A stretch of 64,000 nucleotides of DNA, taken from Christiangramia forsetii KT0803. GTDB lineage: Bacteria; Bacteroidota; Bacteroidia; Flavobacteriales; Flavobacteriaceae. The position numbers and the translations under genes were made by a program. Shown here in pieces: positions 43,979-54,297 of the stretch (position 1 is the first letter of the stretch; every line of letters begins with the position of its first letter). The stretch is from assembly GCF_000060345.1 (NCBI RefSeq), contig NC_008571.1:1-64000 (forward strand). Direction: 5' to 3'. The notes beneath the pieces were generated by a model, which was not told the origin of the DNA, made no database searches, and saw only the letters and a list, made by a program, of their open reading frames with translations.

Positions 43979-45130
43979 TTACTCTATAGTGATCGTTTTT
44001 TCAACATCGTTGATGGTGAATGTATAAGTTCCTGGTTCGCCCACAAATGTGAAGTTACTATCCGCGTCTTCGGCATTGGCCAGATCAGGATCTATAGTGT
44101 AGCCCATTTCTTCATAAGTCGGGTAATTAATTCCGCTATTCCAGTCATCTTTTGTGGTAAAAACCCTGAATGCACCGGTACCGCTGAAATTAAATGTAGC
44201 CTGTCTAATTCCCGCTCCGGTTACGGCAACCTCAACCGGGTTGTCCCAGCTCCATCCTGCAGGCACGCCATCACCAACCAGGTAATATGATTTTGCAGCT
44301 TCGGCAGTAATCGTTTTGTCATTCATATTCACTACTACGATATAAACTCCCGGCGTACCTACGAATGAAAAATTACTGTCACCATCTTCGGCGTTTTCAA
44401 AAATCGGATCTATGGTATAACCTTCTTCAGAAAAATAGGTATAGTTTAATCCCGATTCCCAGTCACCTTCAGTTTCGAAAAATCTGAAATTATCGTTGGT
44501 AAGGGAAAGCATTGCCGTATAAACCTTGTCCTCACAATTAAATACAATTGGGGAAGCCCAGTTCCATCCTGCATCTACAGCTGCAGCACCAACCACATAA
44601 ATGGGGTCACAACCAGCTCCTGTAGCTACTTTTTCAATCCATTTAATGGATAGCGGCTGAATATCTGAATACATTTCTACGGTATTGGCCGCACCGGTTC
44701 CCGTATAGGCATGAATTCGGAAAAATACTTCTCCTAAATTATTTGGGGTGCCATCCTCATTGGTTGTTTCGGGATCAGCATCCAATCCCATTTCTTCAGC
44801 AAACTCTAATAATTGATCTACAGTAACTACCTGGTTGGTTTCTGAAGTTGTCCCTATAATTTCTGAAGTTGAAAATTCAGGATCCAGCGATGCTTCAAGA
44901 TCGTAAGTTACATTTACAGGAGCATCAAAATTTACCGGGTTCCATAAAAATCGTTCGGCAATATTCGAAGCGGTTTCTTCTGAAAGTAAATACTGGGCCT
45001 GGAACGAATTTTCGAAGGAAACTCCTTCCGGGTCAGGTTGTGCAGTAAAAATAAGGTTTTCCTCTTCCTCACAGGAGATAAAAGCGAAAACCGACATAAA
45101 ACTGAATAGTATAAAAAGTGCTTTTTTCAT
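43979..45130 (-). CDS. SusE-like outer-membrane glycan-binding lipoprotein
   Basis: Lipobox FAFISC near residue 20, then a SusE N-terminal Ig-like domain (about 25-165) and two tandem carbohydrate-binding units (about 175-278 and 280-383). The two units share YTIDPxxxNAEDxDSNFxFVG and a W-x-W (GWNWASP, GWSWDNP), as in starch-binding SusE/F proteins. The galactan context suggests it holds galactan at the surface. It lies 19 bp after the susD stop. Confidence 0.85.
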   Translation of the reverse strand: MKKALFILFSFMSVFAFISCEEEENLIFTAQPDPEGVSFENSFQAQYLLSEETASNIAERFLWNPVNFDAPVNVTYDLEASLDPEFSTSEIIGTTSETNQVVTVDQLLEFAEEMGLDADPETTNEDGTPNNLGEVFFRIHAYTGTGAANTVEMYSDIQPLSIKWIEKVATGAGCDPIYVVGAAAVDAGWNWASPIVFNCEDKVYTAMLSLTNDNFRFFETEGDWESGLNYTYFSEEGYTIDPIFENAEDGDSNFSFVGTPGVYIVVVNMNDKTITAEAAKSYYLVGDGVPAGWSWDNPVEVAVTGAGIRQATFNFSGTGAFRVFTTKDDWNSGINYPTYEEMGYTIDPDLANAEDADSNFTFVGEPGTYTFTINDVEKTITIE

Positions 45131-45149
45131 TTCAATAATTTTTTAATTG

Positions 45150-46742
45150 TTAGTAACCAGAATTTTGGGTAAGGTTGGGATTTGCGGCTAAACTTGCTTC
45201 AGGAATTGGAAATAGTTTTTTAGTCGCATCTATCGCAATCCCGTTGGGAGTATTTCCTTTCCAGGACCAGTTGTACACTCCGCCGGTATAGCGGTTAAAG
45301 CGTATAAGATCCTGTCGGCGATGTGCCTCCCAGTAAAGTTCCACCAAACGTTCGTTCAGAATTAGATCCAATGTAAGATCTGAAACACCAATACGCTGTG
45401 GGTTTTCTGCCCTTGTCCTCAAATCATTAATATATTCAACGGCCAAACTGGCTGAGCCACCTCCGCCACGAATTTGCGCTTCAGCATACATTAAATAAAC
45501 ATCTGCAAGCCTGAAAAGAGGAAAATCTGTATCTACAATTTCAGTCGCAGAGCCTGTTTCCCCGGTAGAAGTTCTATTGGACCATTTAGAAACAATATAT
45601 CCCTGGTCTTTTTGAGAAACCTCAGTAATATTTATAGTTCTGTCTGCAAGGATTATGGTATTACGAGTATCCTCGTTGTAATTTCCATTCAACATGGTTT
45701 CAGAAAATTGTTGTGTAACTCTTAAAGCTCCACCCCAGCCACCTGCGGCAACACCAAAATTTTCACCATTCAGTTCTTTTGAACCCACCTGGCCGTTGAT
45801 CGCTACGGTTGTTGGACCATAGTTCTGGGTGGTGATTCCGTCGGAAACCAGTGGAAAAATGATCTCATTCCGGGAAGCTCCCTGATCGTTATCTGCCTTA
45901 AATAAATTCAGGTATTCAGGGGCCAGGGAATAGCCTGAATTGATGATCTGCTCACAGAAACTTAGGCATTCTGAATAGCGTGCTTCCGTGGTGAACACCT
46001 CGGCATTAAGGTAAATTTTTGCCAGTAGCATCCAGGCAGCAGCTTTATCTGCCCGGGCATATTCATTTTGTAACGGATCTTTTAAATCAGGGATGATCGC
46101 TGTCAATTCAGATTCGATAAAATTGAATAATTCAGTCCTGTCATATTCAGGAGCCTGATAAGCACCCACCGGATCTGCTTCGGTTACAAAAGGTGCTTTT
46201 CCGAATAAATCCATCATATGGTAATAACTCAAAGCTCTAAGGAATCTTGCTTCAGCACGATAGACCTGAATATCTTCTCTTAACGACCCGTCAACGCCGC
46301 GGGAATCTAAAACGCTTTCTTCGGTTTGTCTTAAATATTCATTGGCAAACGCCACAGAGGTCATGGTTCTACCAAACATTCCGCGTAAGACCACATTGTC
46401 AGCAGCCCAGGTATTCCTGTTTAATTCCCGTAATCCGGGATCGTTTTCCCAGGACCAGATCGCTTCATCGGTGGTTAATTCCTGTAAATTCCATAATCCA
46501 CGGCCATACTGGCTCGTTCCGGCATCAAGACCCTGAATATTTGAATTATCGGCACCATTCGTACCGGTTAAACTTAAATTTGCATAAACACCTGCAAGTC
46601 CTTCACGATACGCGCTGGGATCTGAATAGAAATCTGAATCCAGGAATGCATTTGGATCGCCAGGTTCTACGTCCAGATCTGAGGTACAGCCAATAAACAG
46701 CATCAAAATGCCGATTTTTGATAATGTGTTGAATATTTTCAT
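45150..46742 (-). CDS. SusD-like surface glycan-binding lipoprotein (galactan PUL)
   Basis: I chose the ATG at 46742 (MKIFNTLSKIGILMLFIGC), 10 bp after the susC stop; longer forms would add an unrelated prefix. The lipobox ends FIGC. RagB/SusD marks include YREGLAGVYANL, YRAEARFLRALSYYHMMDLFG, an AWMLLAKIYLNAEV helix, and the C-terminal ERLVELYWEAHRRQDLIRF and KLFPIPEASLAANPNL. It pairs with SusC to capture galacto-oligosaccharides. Confidence 0.93.
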   Translation of the reverse strand: MKIFNTLSKIGILMLFIGCTSDLDVEPGDPNAFLDSDFYSDPSAYREGLAGVYANLSLTGTNGADNSNIQGLDAGTSQYGRGLWNLQELTTDEAIWSWENDPGLRELNRNTWAADNVVLRGMFGRTMTSVAFANEYLRQTEESVLDSRGVDGSLREDIQVYRAEARFLRALSYYHMMDLFGKAPFVTEADPVGAYQAPEYDRTELFNFIESELTAIIPDLKDPLQNEYARADKAAAWMLLAKIYLNAEVFTTEARYSECLSFCEQIINSGYSLAPEYLNLFKADNDQGASRNEIIFPLVSDGITTQNYGPTTVAINGQVGSKELNGENFGVAAGGWGGALRVTQQFSETMLNGNYNEDTRNTIILADRTINITEVSQKDQGYIVSKWSNRTSTGETGSATEIVDTDFPLFRLADVYLMYAEAQIRGGGGSASLAVEYINDLRTRAENPQRIGVSDLTLDLILNERLVELYWEAHRRQDLIRFNRYTGGVYNWSWKGNTPNGIAIDATKKLFPIPEASLAANPNLTQNSGY

Positions 46743-46752
46743 AGTTAATTTT

Positions 46753-49728
46753 TTAAAGTCTAACATTTGCTCCAATTAAAAATGTGCGGGGACGCGGATA
46801 GAGTGTATTATCAATTCCGTTCTCAAAAACTTCAGGATCTAAACCCGAGTAATTTGTAATGGTAAAAACATTTTGAACTCCGGCAGAAATCCGAATTGAA
46901 GAACTTTCATTCCAGGTTTTGTCGAAAGTGTAGCCCAGGGTAATATTGTCCATTTTCAGGAAGGAAGCATTTTCGATATAATAATCTGAAAGGATCACAT
47001 CTTCTGTAGTTGTAAATCCTGTTTCCAGTACTGTAACTGGAAGGTTGGAAACTACCGAGTTGTTCTGAAGTATATTGAACTGTGCTCTTGAAGAGTTCAC
47101 ATTGTTGTAAATATAATTGCCGAGGCTAGCCCTTAAATTGAAGGAAAGATCTATGTTTTTATAGTTCATATTTGAGAGGAAACCCATGGTTACATCAGCA
47201 TTTCCGTTCTTATAGATATAGCGGTCATTTCCATTAATAATATTATCCCCGTTCAGGTCGGCATAACCACCTTCAATAGGCATTCCTTCTGCATTGTAAA
47301 TCTGTTTATATACATAGAATGCATACGGGCTATAACCAATTCTATTAATTTGAGCGGTATTCCCGGTACCTCCGGAGATTCCCCCAACTAATTGGTCCTG
47401 ATCAAGCGCAAGGCTTTCAATTTCGGTATCTATATAGGTCGCATTAAAATTAGCATTCCAGGAGAATCCCCCGGTGTCACTTTTAATAACATCTGCATTC
47501 ACGGCAAATTCAAGTCCTTTCGAAGTAAAACTTCCCACATTCTGGAAACCGGCGTTGCTAAAATTGGAACCGTCTGAAATTGCCGCATTGGCAAGTAGAT
47601 CGTCAGATTCTTTGTAAAAAGCTTCGATAGATCCTGAAATACGATCATTTAAAAATCCGTAGTCAAAACCAGCGTTATACGTGGTGGTTTCTTCCCATTT
47701 AAGATTTTCATTTCTAAACTGCGGAATTCCAATCTGGATCACTTCATTCCCAAACTGGTATTGAGAAGCCGGCTGTCCGGTTACATATTTCGCCAGAAAC
47801 AGGTCTCCGTTGGACCTTCCAATATCCTGCTGACCGGTAATACCATAACCAACCCTTAATTTTAAAGTTGAAAAGGTTTCAGTATCGGGAAAAAAGTCTT
47901 CTTTTATTTTCCAGGCAAAGGCGGCTGCAGGGAAATTACCCCAACGATTTTCAGGACTAAATCTTGAAGTTCCATCCCTTCTATAAGAAAGGGTTAAAAG
48001 ATATTTATTCTGGAAGTCAAAATTTGTCCTTCCGAAGAAACCAATAAGTACCAAATCGGTGTCTATATTCAAAATCGGTGCGCTATCGGGCTGATCGTTT
48101 AAAAGTTCTCCTGAAACATACTGGTTGCTCTCAAATCTCTGGTATGAATAACCGGCAGTGGCATCGATACCAAAGTCACCCAATTCTTTTTCATAAGCCA
48201 GGTAACCGTCAAAAAGCTTGTTCATCTGGTAATTTTCGTACGTAGATTCAGATCCCACAATACTTCCGTCTGGCTGAGTTACCGGGTTGAGACTGGAAAT
48301 ACTTACGAATCCGTCTGCCCTTTGTTCGTCATAACCAAGATTTATGACAGCGCTCAAATCTGGAAAAAAGTGAAAATTATAATCGAATTTTATATTTCCG
48401 AAGAAACGTTTTACATCGCTTCGGCTTTCATTCTGCAATAAATTCGCAACCGGGTTAAAAGGAGCCAGGGAAGTAAGGTCATTTTCATCTAAAACCCCGT
48501 CATCGTTGAGGTTGTAATATTGAAAATAACCGCCAAAAGGTGAATCTGCATCATAGACCGGCTGGGTGGGATCAAAAGTAATCGCATTACCTTCTTCACC
48601 TCCAGCAAACCGGTTTTCAGCATACGTGGCATTGGCATTCAAACTAATTTTCAAGTGATCATCAAATAATCTAGGATTCACCGTAAGGGCAGCATTATTT
48701 CTTTCAAATTGTGAAGTAAGTCGCAGTCCTTCCTGAAGCGTTCGGCCTATGGACAAGCGCATGGGGAGATTTTTAATAGGTGACCCGGAAACTGAAATAT
48801 TCTGACTCGAAGTGAGACTTGTTCTGTAAATTTCGTCCTGCCAGTCGGTATTCGCTTCACCAAGCTGGGAAGAGAGTTCAGGTCTTCTTTCTGCCACCAA
48901 AGCTCTTAGTTCATCGCCGGTAAATACATCAATCTTATCGGTGAGCGTATTAATTCCAAACTGGGTATCAAAATTCACTTTAAGATTTTTACCACCTTGT
49001 TTTGTAGTAATTATAATAACACCATTAGAAGCCCTGGAGCCGTAAATTGCGGTGGCAGAGGCATCTTTTAGAACCGTAAAAGATTCAATATCACTGGGAT
49101 TGATCGTACTCAAAACTGAGCGGGAACCACCAATAGTATTGTTGTCTACCGGCAAGCCATTAATAACGATCAACGGATCATTAGATGCGCCCAGGGACGC
49201 ACCGCCACGAATCCTGATGGTAGATCCCGAACCGGGCGCTCCTCCTGTGTTAATACTTAAACCGGCAACCCTTCCGCTCAGGAGGTTTTCAGGAGTTACA
49301 ATATTACCTCTATTAAAGTCTTCTTCCTGTACACTTGTTACTGCCCCGGTAGCATCTTTTACCGTAGTGGTCCCGTAGCCTATCACAACTACCTGATCCA
49401 GTTGGCCGGCGTCTTCTTCTAATGCCACATTAATAGTTTCATTATTTATTGTTCTTTCCTGTGTTTTGAAACCCAGAAATGAAAACTGGATTATAGCGCC
49501 AGACTCTGCCTGAACTTCGTAATTTCCATCGAAATCTGTAATGGCTCCCGTAGTGGTTCCTTTAACTATTACGTTTACCCCCGGCAGCGGATTTCCGGTT
49601 GAGGCTTCAGAAACCATTCCCGAAACTGTTATTTGCTGGGCAGAAGAAATAACAGGAATGAGTAATAAAAAGGCGGTGAACAATAATCCCCATTGACTGC
49701 CTGAATGTTTTTGTGATTTTATCTCCAT
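46753..49728 (-). CDS. SusC-like TonB-dependent transporter (galactan PUL)
   Basis: The 991-residue protein has a signal peptide ending in ISSAQQ, a carboxypeptidase-regulatory-like domain (about 33-105), a plug with DQVVVIGYGTTTVKDATGA, PLIVINGLPVD and YGSRASNGVIIITTK, and an outer-membrane barrel ending PRTFLIGANVRL. It is the importing half of the galactan SusCD pair. A pair of 22-bp direct repeats lies 133-173 bp upstream. It leads the operon susC-susD-susE-GH53. Confidence 0.95.
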   Translation of the reverse strand: MEIKSQKHSGSQWGLLFTAFLLLIPVISSAQQITVSGMVSEASTGNPLPGVNVIVKGTTTGAITDFDGNYEVQAESGAIIQFSFLGFKTQERTINNETINVALEEDAGQLDQVVVIGYGTTTVKDATGAVTSVQEEDFNRGNIVTPENLLSGRVAGLSINTGGAPGSGSTIRIRGGASLGASNDPLIVINGLPVDNNTIGGSRSVLSTINPSDIESFTVLKDASATAIYGSRASNGVIIITTKQGGKNLKVNFDTQFGINTLTDKIDVFTGDELRALVAERRPELSSQLGEANTDWQDEIYRTSLTSSQNISVSGSPIKNLPMRLSIGRTLQEGLRLTSQFERNNAALTVNPRLFDDHLKISLNANATYAENRFAGGEEGNAITFDPTQPVYDADSPFGGYFQYYNLNDDGVLDENDLTSLAPFNPVANLLQNESRSDVKRFFGNIKFDYNFHFFPDLSAVINLGYDEQRADGFVSISSLNPVTQPDGSIVGSESTYENYQMNKLFDGYLAYEKELGDFGIDATAGYSYQRFESNQYVSGELLNDQPDSAPILNIDTDLVLIGFFGRTNFDFQNKYLLTLSYRRDGTSRFSPENRWGNFPAAAFAWKIKEDFFPDTETFSTLKLRVGYGITGQQDIGRSNGDLFLAKYVTGQPASQYQFGNEVIQIGIPQFRNENLKWEETTTYNAGFDYGFLNDRISGSIEAFYKESDDLLANAAISDGSNFSNAGFQNVGSFTSKGLEFAVNADVIKSDTGGFSWNANFNATYIDTEIESLALDQDQLVGGISGGTGNTAQINRIGYSPYAFYVYKQIYNAEGMPIEGGYADLNGDNIINGNDRYIYKNGNADVTMGFLSNMNYKNIDLSFNLRASLGNYIYNNVNSSRAQFNILQNNSVVSNLPVTVLETGFTTTEDVILSDYYIENASFLKMDNITLGYTFDKTWNESSSIRISAGVQNVFTITNYSGLDPEVFENGIDNTLYPRPRTFLIGANVRL

Positions 49729-49860
49729 AAGAGTGAATTGAAATTTCTAATTGTTAATGCTTTAATTAAAACCTTATTTAATTATTGAATAGTTGTATTC
49801 AATACCTTAAAATTCAGGATTCGTTAACATTTGCAATTAAAACGTTTTCGTAAGTCTTAT

Positions 49861-49901
49861 GGGGGGAAATATTCGTTTTAAAGGGGGGAGAATTTCGTTT
49901 T
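49861..49901 (-). promoter_or_regulatory. 22-bp direct repeat, candidate regulator operator of the galactan PUL
   Basis: On the plus strand, GGGGGGAAATATTCGTTTT (49861-49879) and GGGGGGAGAATTTCGTTTT (49883-49901) share G6-A-x-A/T-x-x-TTCGTTTT at an exact 22-bp spacing, about two helical turns. It lies between the hybrid regulator and susC, 133 bp upstream of the susC ATG. AraC-type output domains usually bind such direct repeats. Confidence 0.55.
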
Positions 49902-49986
49902 TAAGCCTAATTAAACGGGGTGAGGTGAAATTTATAGATTTCTCAATAGCTTATACCTTAAATGTTTAGGCTGAATGCTATGAGGT

Positions 49987-52900
49987 TTACTTGGCGTAGT
50001 GAGAAGGATTCTTGCCGAATTTCTTTTTGAACAACTTGCTGAAATATTTTCTGTCTGAATATCCAATCCGGTAACATGCTTCTGAAACGGAAAAGCCTTT
50101 TTCAGCAATCAATTCTTTGGCCATTTTTAATTTGAAATCTCTAACAAATTCTATAAAAGTCATTCCGGTGATAGCTTTTATTTTTTTATAAACTACAGAA
50201 TGACTCATGCCCATTTCTTTTGAGATGAAGTCTGCATTCAGCGATTCACCATCTATATTTTCCTGAATAACCTTTATCAATTTTTGAAGGAATTTTTCAT
50301 CTAAGGAGTTTATGGCAAGATCTGATGGAAGAAGCGTTTGATCATTTTTAAATTTTTCCTGCAGTAGGTTTCGGTTTCGTAAAAGATTTTTAATCCTGAT
50401 CATGAGCATTTCCTCATTAAAAGGCTTGGTGATATAAGCATCAGCGCCCGTTTCGTAACCTTCCATGCGTTGAATAGACGTTGCTCTCGCAGTGAGTAAA
50501 ATAACAGGAATATGACTGGTCTCCGTAGAAGTCTTTAATTTTCGGGTTAGGCTCACACCATCCATGATGGGCATCATTATATCGCTAATAATAAGATCGG
50601 GCTGGTTTTGAGTGATTTCTTCAAGTGCTTCTTTTCCGTTTTCGACTTCAATGACCCTGCAGTAAGGTTTTAAAAGACCGGAAATATATTTTCTAATTTC
50701 CTTATTATCCTCCACAATCAATATAGATTCATCTTGCAGGCCGCTAAGAGAAGTATCAAAATCTTCTTCTCTAATTCCATCTTCCGGTTTTTGCTTTATA
50801 ACATCAAAACCTGGTGTTTGCGTTTCTATAATTTGTTTCTTCTGAAAATGCTCTTTACCTTTTTTAAGTTTCAGAAGAAATGAACTGCCTTCATTTTTCT
50901 TGCTTTTTACGCTAATTGTTCCGTCATGCAGGTCTGCAATTTCCTTTGTAATAGAAAGACCAAGGCCAAAACCGGGTACATCAAAATCTTTTGGTTTTTT
51001 GCTTTGATAGAAGCGTTCGAAAATCTTCTCACGTTGTTTTTTGCCAATTCCAATCCCAGAATCCTGAACTTCCAGGAAAACTTCGCTTTCATTTTCTGTA
51101 ATTTTCAGACTGATTTTTCCACCTTGCGGAGTGAATTTGAAAGCATTGGAAAGCAGATTATATAGAATCTTTTCCATTTGGTTTAGATCAAACCACAATT
51201 CAATTTCCGGGGAGGTACTTTCAAATTGAAAATCGATATTCTTATCCCTGGCACTTTCACTAAAAGAGAGAAAGATTTCTTCGCAATACGCCACAAAATT
51301 ATCCCGTGAAACCTTCAATTTTATACTTTCCAGTTCCAGGTTTCTGAAGTCCAGTAATTCATTCACCAGTTGCAATAAATGGTTTCCATGTTTTTGTATG
51401 GTGCGAACCGGCGTGGTTTCTTTCTTTTCCACGAAAGAGGAACGTTCTATAAGTCGGTTTACTGCACCCAGCATTAGGGTTACTGGCGTTCTTATTTCAT
51501 GGGAAATATTCGTGAAGAATTGTTGTTTTAGATTATACAATTCCGTGTCTTTTTCATGGGTCAGTTTTTCCAGGCGTAAGTTTGATTTTAGCTGTTCCCA
51601 TGCGATAATATATTTTCTAAACAGGTAAAAAAGAAGGATTATTAGGAGTGCATAGATCACAAAAGCCCACCATTGCAAATAGAAAGGTTTCAGAATTTTC
51701 ACATTTATAGAAGCATAATCCTTTCCCCATTCGTCCCAGGCTTCACGACTTTTAACCTTAAAAATATAATCACCGGGAGCCAGATTAGTAAAAGTAGCGG
51801 TCCTGTCTTTCCCGATATTTCGCCAGTCCTGATCGAAATTTTCCATTTTGATCGCATATTCGCAATTGTCTGAAAAAGGAAATTTCAAGGCTGCGAACTC
51901 AAACGTAATAACATCGGCGTTATGCTTAAGTGTCAAACGGTCTTCAAAAGCAATATCTTTCTTTAAAAACTCCCGTTGCCCTACGGGTAACTCTTTGTTG
52001 AATAATTTGAAGTTCGTGAGCACAAGCTTTGGAGGATGGCTGTCATAGGTTATTTTCTCCGGATCAAATCTTACAACGCCATTAATTCCGCCAAAATAAA
52101 GCAGGCCATTTTCGTCCTTAAAAGCTGAATTGATATGGAATTCCCCGGTCAAGCCTGGAAAATTTTGAAATGCTTCAGTTTCACGGTCAAATTTCCAGAT
52201 TCCCTGCTTGGTACTGAACCATATATTTTGAGCGTCATCTTCGATAATTGCCGTTACGGTGGCATATCTTAAATTCTGAAAATTATCAAACCTTTCAAAT
52301 TTTTCAGTTTTTGGATCAAAACGATTGATGCCCTCTCCTGATGTGCCAATCCATATTTTTTTTTCAGAATCTATCAGAAGAGAAAAAAGATTATTCCCGG
52401 AAATAGAATTTGGATCATTCTCCTGGTATTCAAAATGATCAAATTTGTCTTTTTCAATATCATATCTATCCAGCCCACCGCCGAAAGTCCCCAGCCATAA
52501 TAAATTCCCATCCTTTTGAATGCTGATAACATTATCGCTATTTATCGTATTCTGATCATTTTCAGAAGCACGGAATTTTTTAAAGCTTTCAGTTTTCCGG
52601 TTAAAATAATTGAGTCCTCCGCCCCAGGTAGCAATCCAGAGATCTCCATTTTCTTCCGGGACAATATATCTAACATCGTTATAGCTTATGCTGCTGGTAT
52701 CTTCTGAACGATGCATAAACCGGGTGAAACTGCCCGATTCCGGATTAAATTTGATAAGTCCGTTTGCAAAAGTTCCCAGCCATAGATCTTCAGAATTCTG
52801 GAATTCGGCAATATGCTGAATGTAATTGCCGCCTATATAATTTTTATTTTCCTTATTAAAATAGGAAACCCGGTTGTTTTCTGAATTGAAAATGGTGAGA

Positions 52901-54045
52901 CCATTGCCATCAAGCCCCAAAAACAATTTATTATTTTGTTTGAATACGGAAAGTACCGGGGTGGGGTTTTCGCCCACGATATCACTAAAAAGAAGTTCGT
53001 AATTCTTATTATTTTCCAGCACATTGATGCCATTCCATGCCGTTCCAATCCACATGTTTTCTTCATCATCTTCCATAATCTCGTAAACTGCATTGCCAGA
53101 AAGGGATGAACGTAATTGGGAATTATAGAGGAAGTTCTGGATGACTGACTTTTCACCCGTATTTTCAATCTTAAAAAGACCATTCCCATCGGTGCCTATC
53201 CAAAGTGCTTTAGATTTATCCCGGCTAATCGCGCGAACGATATTTATCTCCTGGGAAACACCCAGGTCTTGTAAATAGTTAGAGAAATTATAGGTTTCAG
53301 TATTGAATAGTAGAAGTCCGTCGCCACCTGTCCCTAACAGAATATGCTCCTTATCCATTCCGAAAATTTTGTAGATGAAAGAAGTAAAATATTTTTCTGA
53401 AGGATGAATCCTTTCAAATTTTCTTTTAGATATATTGAATTTATTCAATCCACCCCCAAATGTTCCAATCCAGAGTGTTCCTTCTTTTTTCTGAAAAATA
53501 CTGGTCACACTGTTGTGGCTTAAACTTTCAGGAGTATTATCGTGCCTGAAATTGTTGAATTTTCCTTTCTCTTCTAGGTATTCTGAAAGTCCGTTCTCGG
53601 TTCCCAGCCACAGATGTCCACTTTTATCTTCATAGATCACATTTACCTGGTTTGAGGCAATGCTATTTGGATTTTCTGAGTTCTTAAAAACCGTGAATGT
53701 ATCCAGAACCGGGTCGTAAAGGTTGAGTCCGCCACCAAGCGTGGCGACCCATAGACGCTGCTTTCTGTCTATATATAAATCTGAAATGTCGTTGGAACTC
53801 AGACTGGAGTTTTGCTTGGAATAAATTTTAAAATCAAGGCCATCGTAACGGTTAATTCCGTTTTTGGTAGCGATCCACACAAACCCGTGCTGATCTTTAA
53901 CAATGCTTGTAATACGACCATTAGATAAACCACTGGACTGATCGATATTTTTAAATTCCGGTTGAATCTGGGCAGATAGGGAAGCATAAAAAACAATGCA
54001 TACCCAGAGTGCTAAAGATTTAAATTCCGGAAATATTCCAACCAT
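49987..54045 (-). CDS. Hybrid two-component regulator with Reg_prop sensor (galactan PUL)
   Basis: A 1352-residue protein (from ATG 54045). Domains: signal peptide (1-25), two seven-bladed Reg_prop propellers made of repeated WIGT-type strands (WLGTENGL, WIGTFGGG; about 28-680), a Y_Y_Y domain (about 690-780), one membrane helix (786-808), HisKA with His849 in SHEIRTP, HATPase with NAFKFTP and DSGIGI, receiver with Asp1155, and an AraC HTH. This is the sensor type that binds oligosaccharides in the periplasm in polysaccharide loci. The longer form from 54108 would run through an AT-rich palindrome and is less likely. Confidence 0.93.
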   Translation of the reverse strand: MVGIFPEFKSLALWVCIVFYASLSAQIQPEFKNIDQSSGLSNGRITSIVKDQHGFVWIATKNGINRYDGLDFKIYSKQNSSLSSNDISDLYIDRKQRLWVATLGGGLNLYDPVLDTFTVFKNSENPNSIASNQVNVIYEDKSGHLWLGTENGLSEYLEEKGKFNNFRHDNTPESLSHNSVTSIFQKKEGTLWIGTFGGGLNKFNISKRKFERIHPSEKYFTSFIYKIFGMDKEHILLGTGGDGLLLFNTETYNFSNYLQDLGVSQEINIVRAISRDKSKALWIGTDGNGLFKIENTGEKSVIQNFLYNSQLRSSLSGNAVYEIMEDDEENMWIGTAWNGINVLENNKNYELLFSDIVGENPTPVLSVFKQNNKLFLGLDGNGLTIFNSENNRVSYFNKENKNYIGGNYIQHIAEFQNSEDLWLGTFANGLIKFNPESGSFTRFMHRSEDTSSISYNDVRYIVPEENGDLWIATWGGGLNYFNRKTESFKKFRASENDQNTINSDNVISIQKDGNLLWLGTFGGGLDRYDIEKDKFDHFEYQENDPNSISGNNLFSLLIDSEKKIWIGTSGEGINRFDPKTEKFERFDNFQNLRYATVTAIIEDDAQNIWFSTKQGIWKFDRETEAFQNFPGLTGEFHINSAFKDENGLLYFGGINGVVRFDPEKITYDSHPPKLVLTNFKLFNKELPVGQREFLKKDIAFEDRLTLKHNADVITFEFAALKFPFSDNCEYAIKMENFDQDWRNIGKDRTATFTNLAPGDYIFKVKSREAWDEWGKDYASINVKILKPFYLQWWAFVIYALLIILLFYLFRKYIIAWEQLKSNLRLEKLTHEKDTELYNLKQQFFTNISHEIRTPVTLMLGAVNRLIERSSFVEKKETTPVRTIQKHGNHLLQLVNELLDFRNLELESIKLKVSRDNFVAYCEEIFLSFSESARDKNIDFQFESTSPEIELWFDLNQMEKILYNLLSNAFKFTPQGGKISLKITENESEVFLEVQDSGIGIGKKQREKIFERFYQSKKPKDFDVPGFGLGLSITKEIADLHDGTISVKSKKNEGSSFLLKLKKGKEHFQKKQIIETQTPGFDVIKQKPEDGIREEDFDTSLSGLQDESILIVEDNKEIRKYISGLLKPYCRVIEVENGKEALEEITQNQPDLIISDIMMPIMDGVSLTRKLKTSTETSHIPVILLTARATSIQRMEGYETGADAYITKPFNEEMLMIRIKNLLRNRNLLQEKFKNDQTLLPSDLAINSLDEKFLQKLIKVIQENIDGESLNADFISKEMGMSHSVVYKKIKAITGMTFIEFVRDFKLKMAKELIAEKGFSVSEACYRIGYSDRKYFSKLFKKKFGKNPSHYAK

Positions 54046-54064
54046 CGAAAAACTTATTGAATTT

Positions 54065-54093
54065 ATATTAAATGTATATATTACATTTAATAT
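54065..54093 (-). promoter_or_regulatory. AT-rich palindrome before the galactan regulator gene
   Basis: ATATTAAATGTA, TATAT, TACATTTAATAT: perfect 12-base arms, starting 20 bp upstream of the regulator ATG. It could be an operator or a leader hairpin over the start region. Its position supports the ATG at 54045 rather than a longer protein. Confidence 0.4.
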
Positions 54094-54297
54094 AGTAAAA
54101 GTAAGCAAATTTCAGGTAGGTGGTAAGTTAATGATCCTTGATGTGATATCATGGAATTTATTCATAGGCTTATACCTGAAATAGTAAACTAGAATACTTA
54201 AGTTCTGGAAGGATGAAAGCTATTTCAAACATCCTTTATCTTTATACACCCGGTCTCAGTAAAAAAGGGCTAATTTGTGAAAGTTTAATAATGCTGA

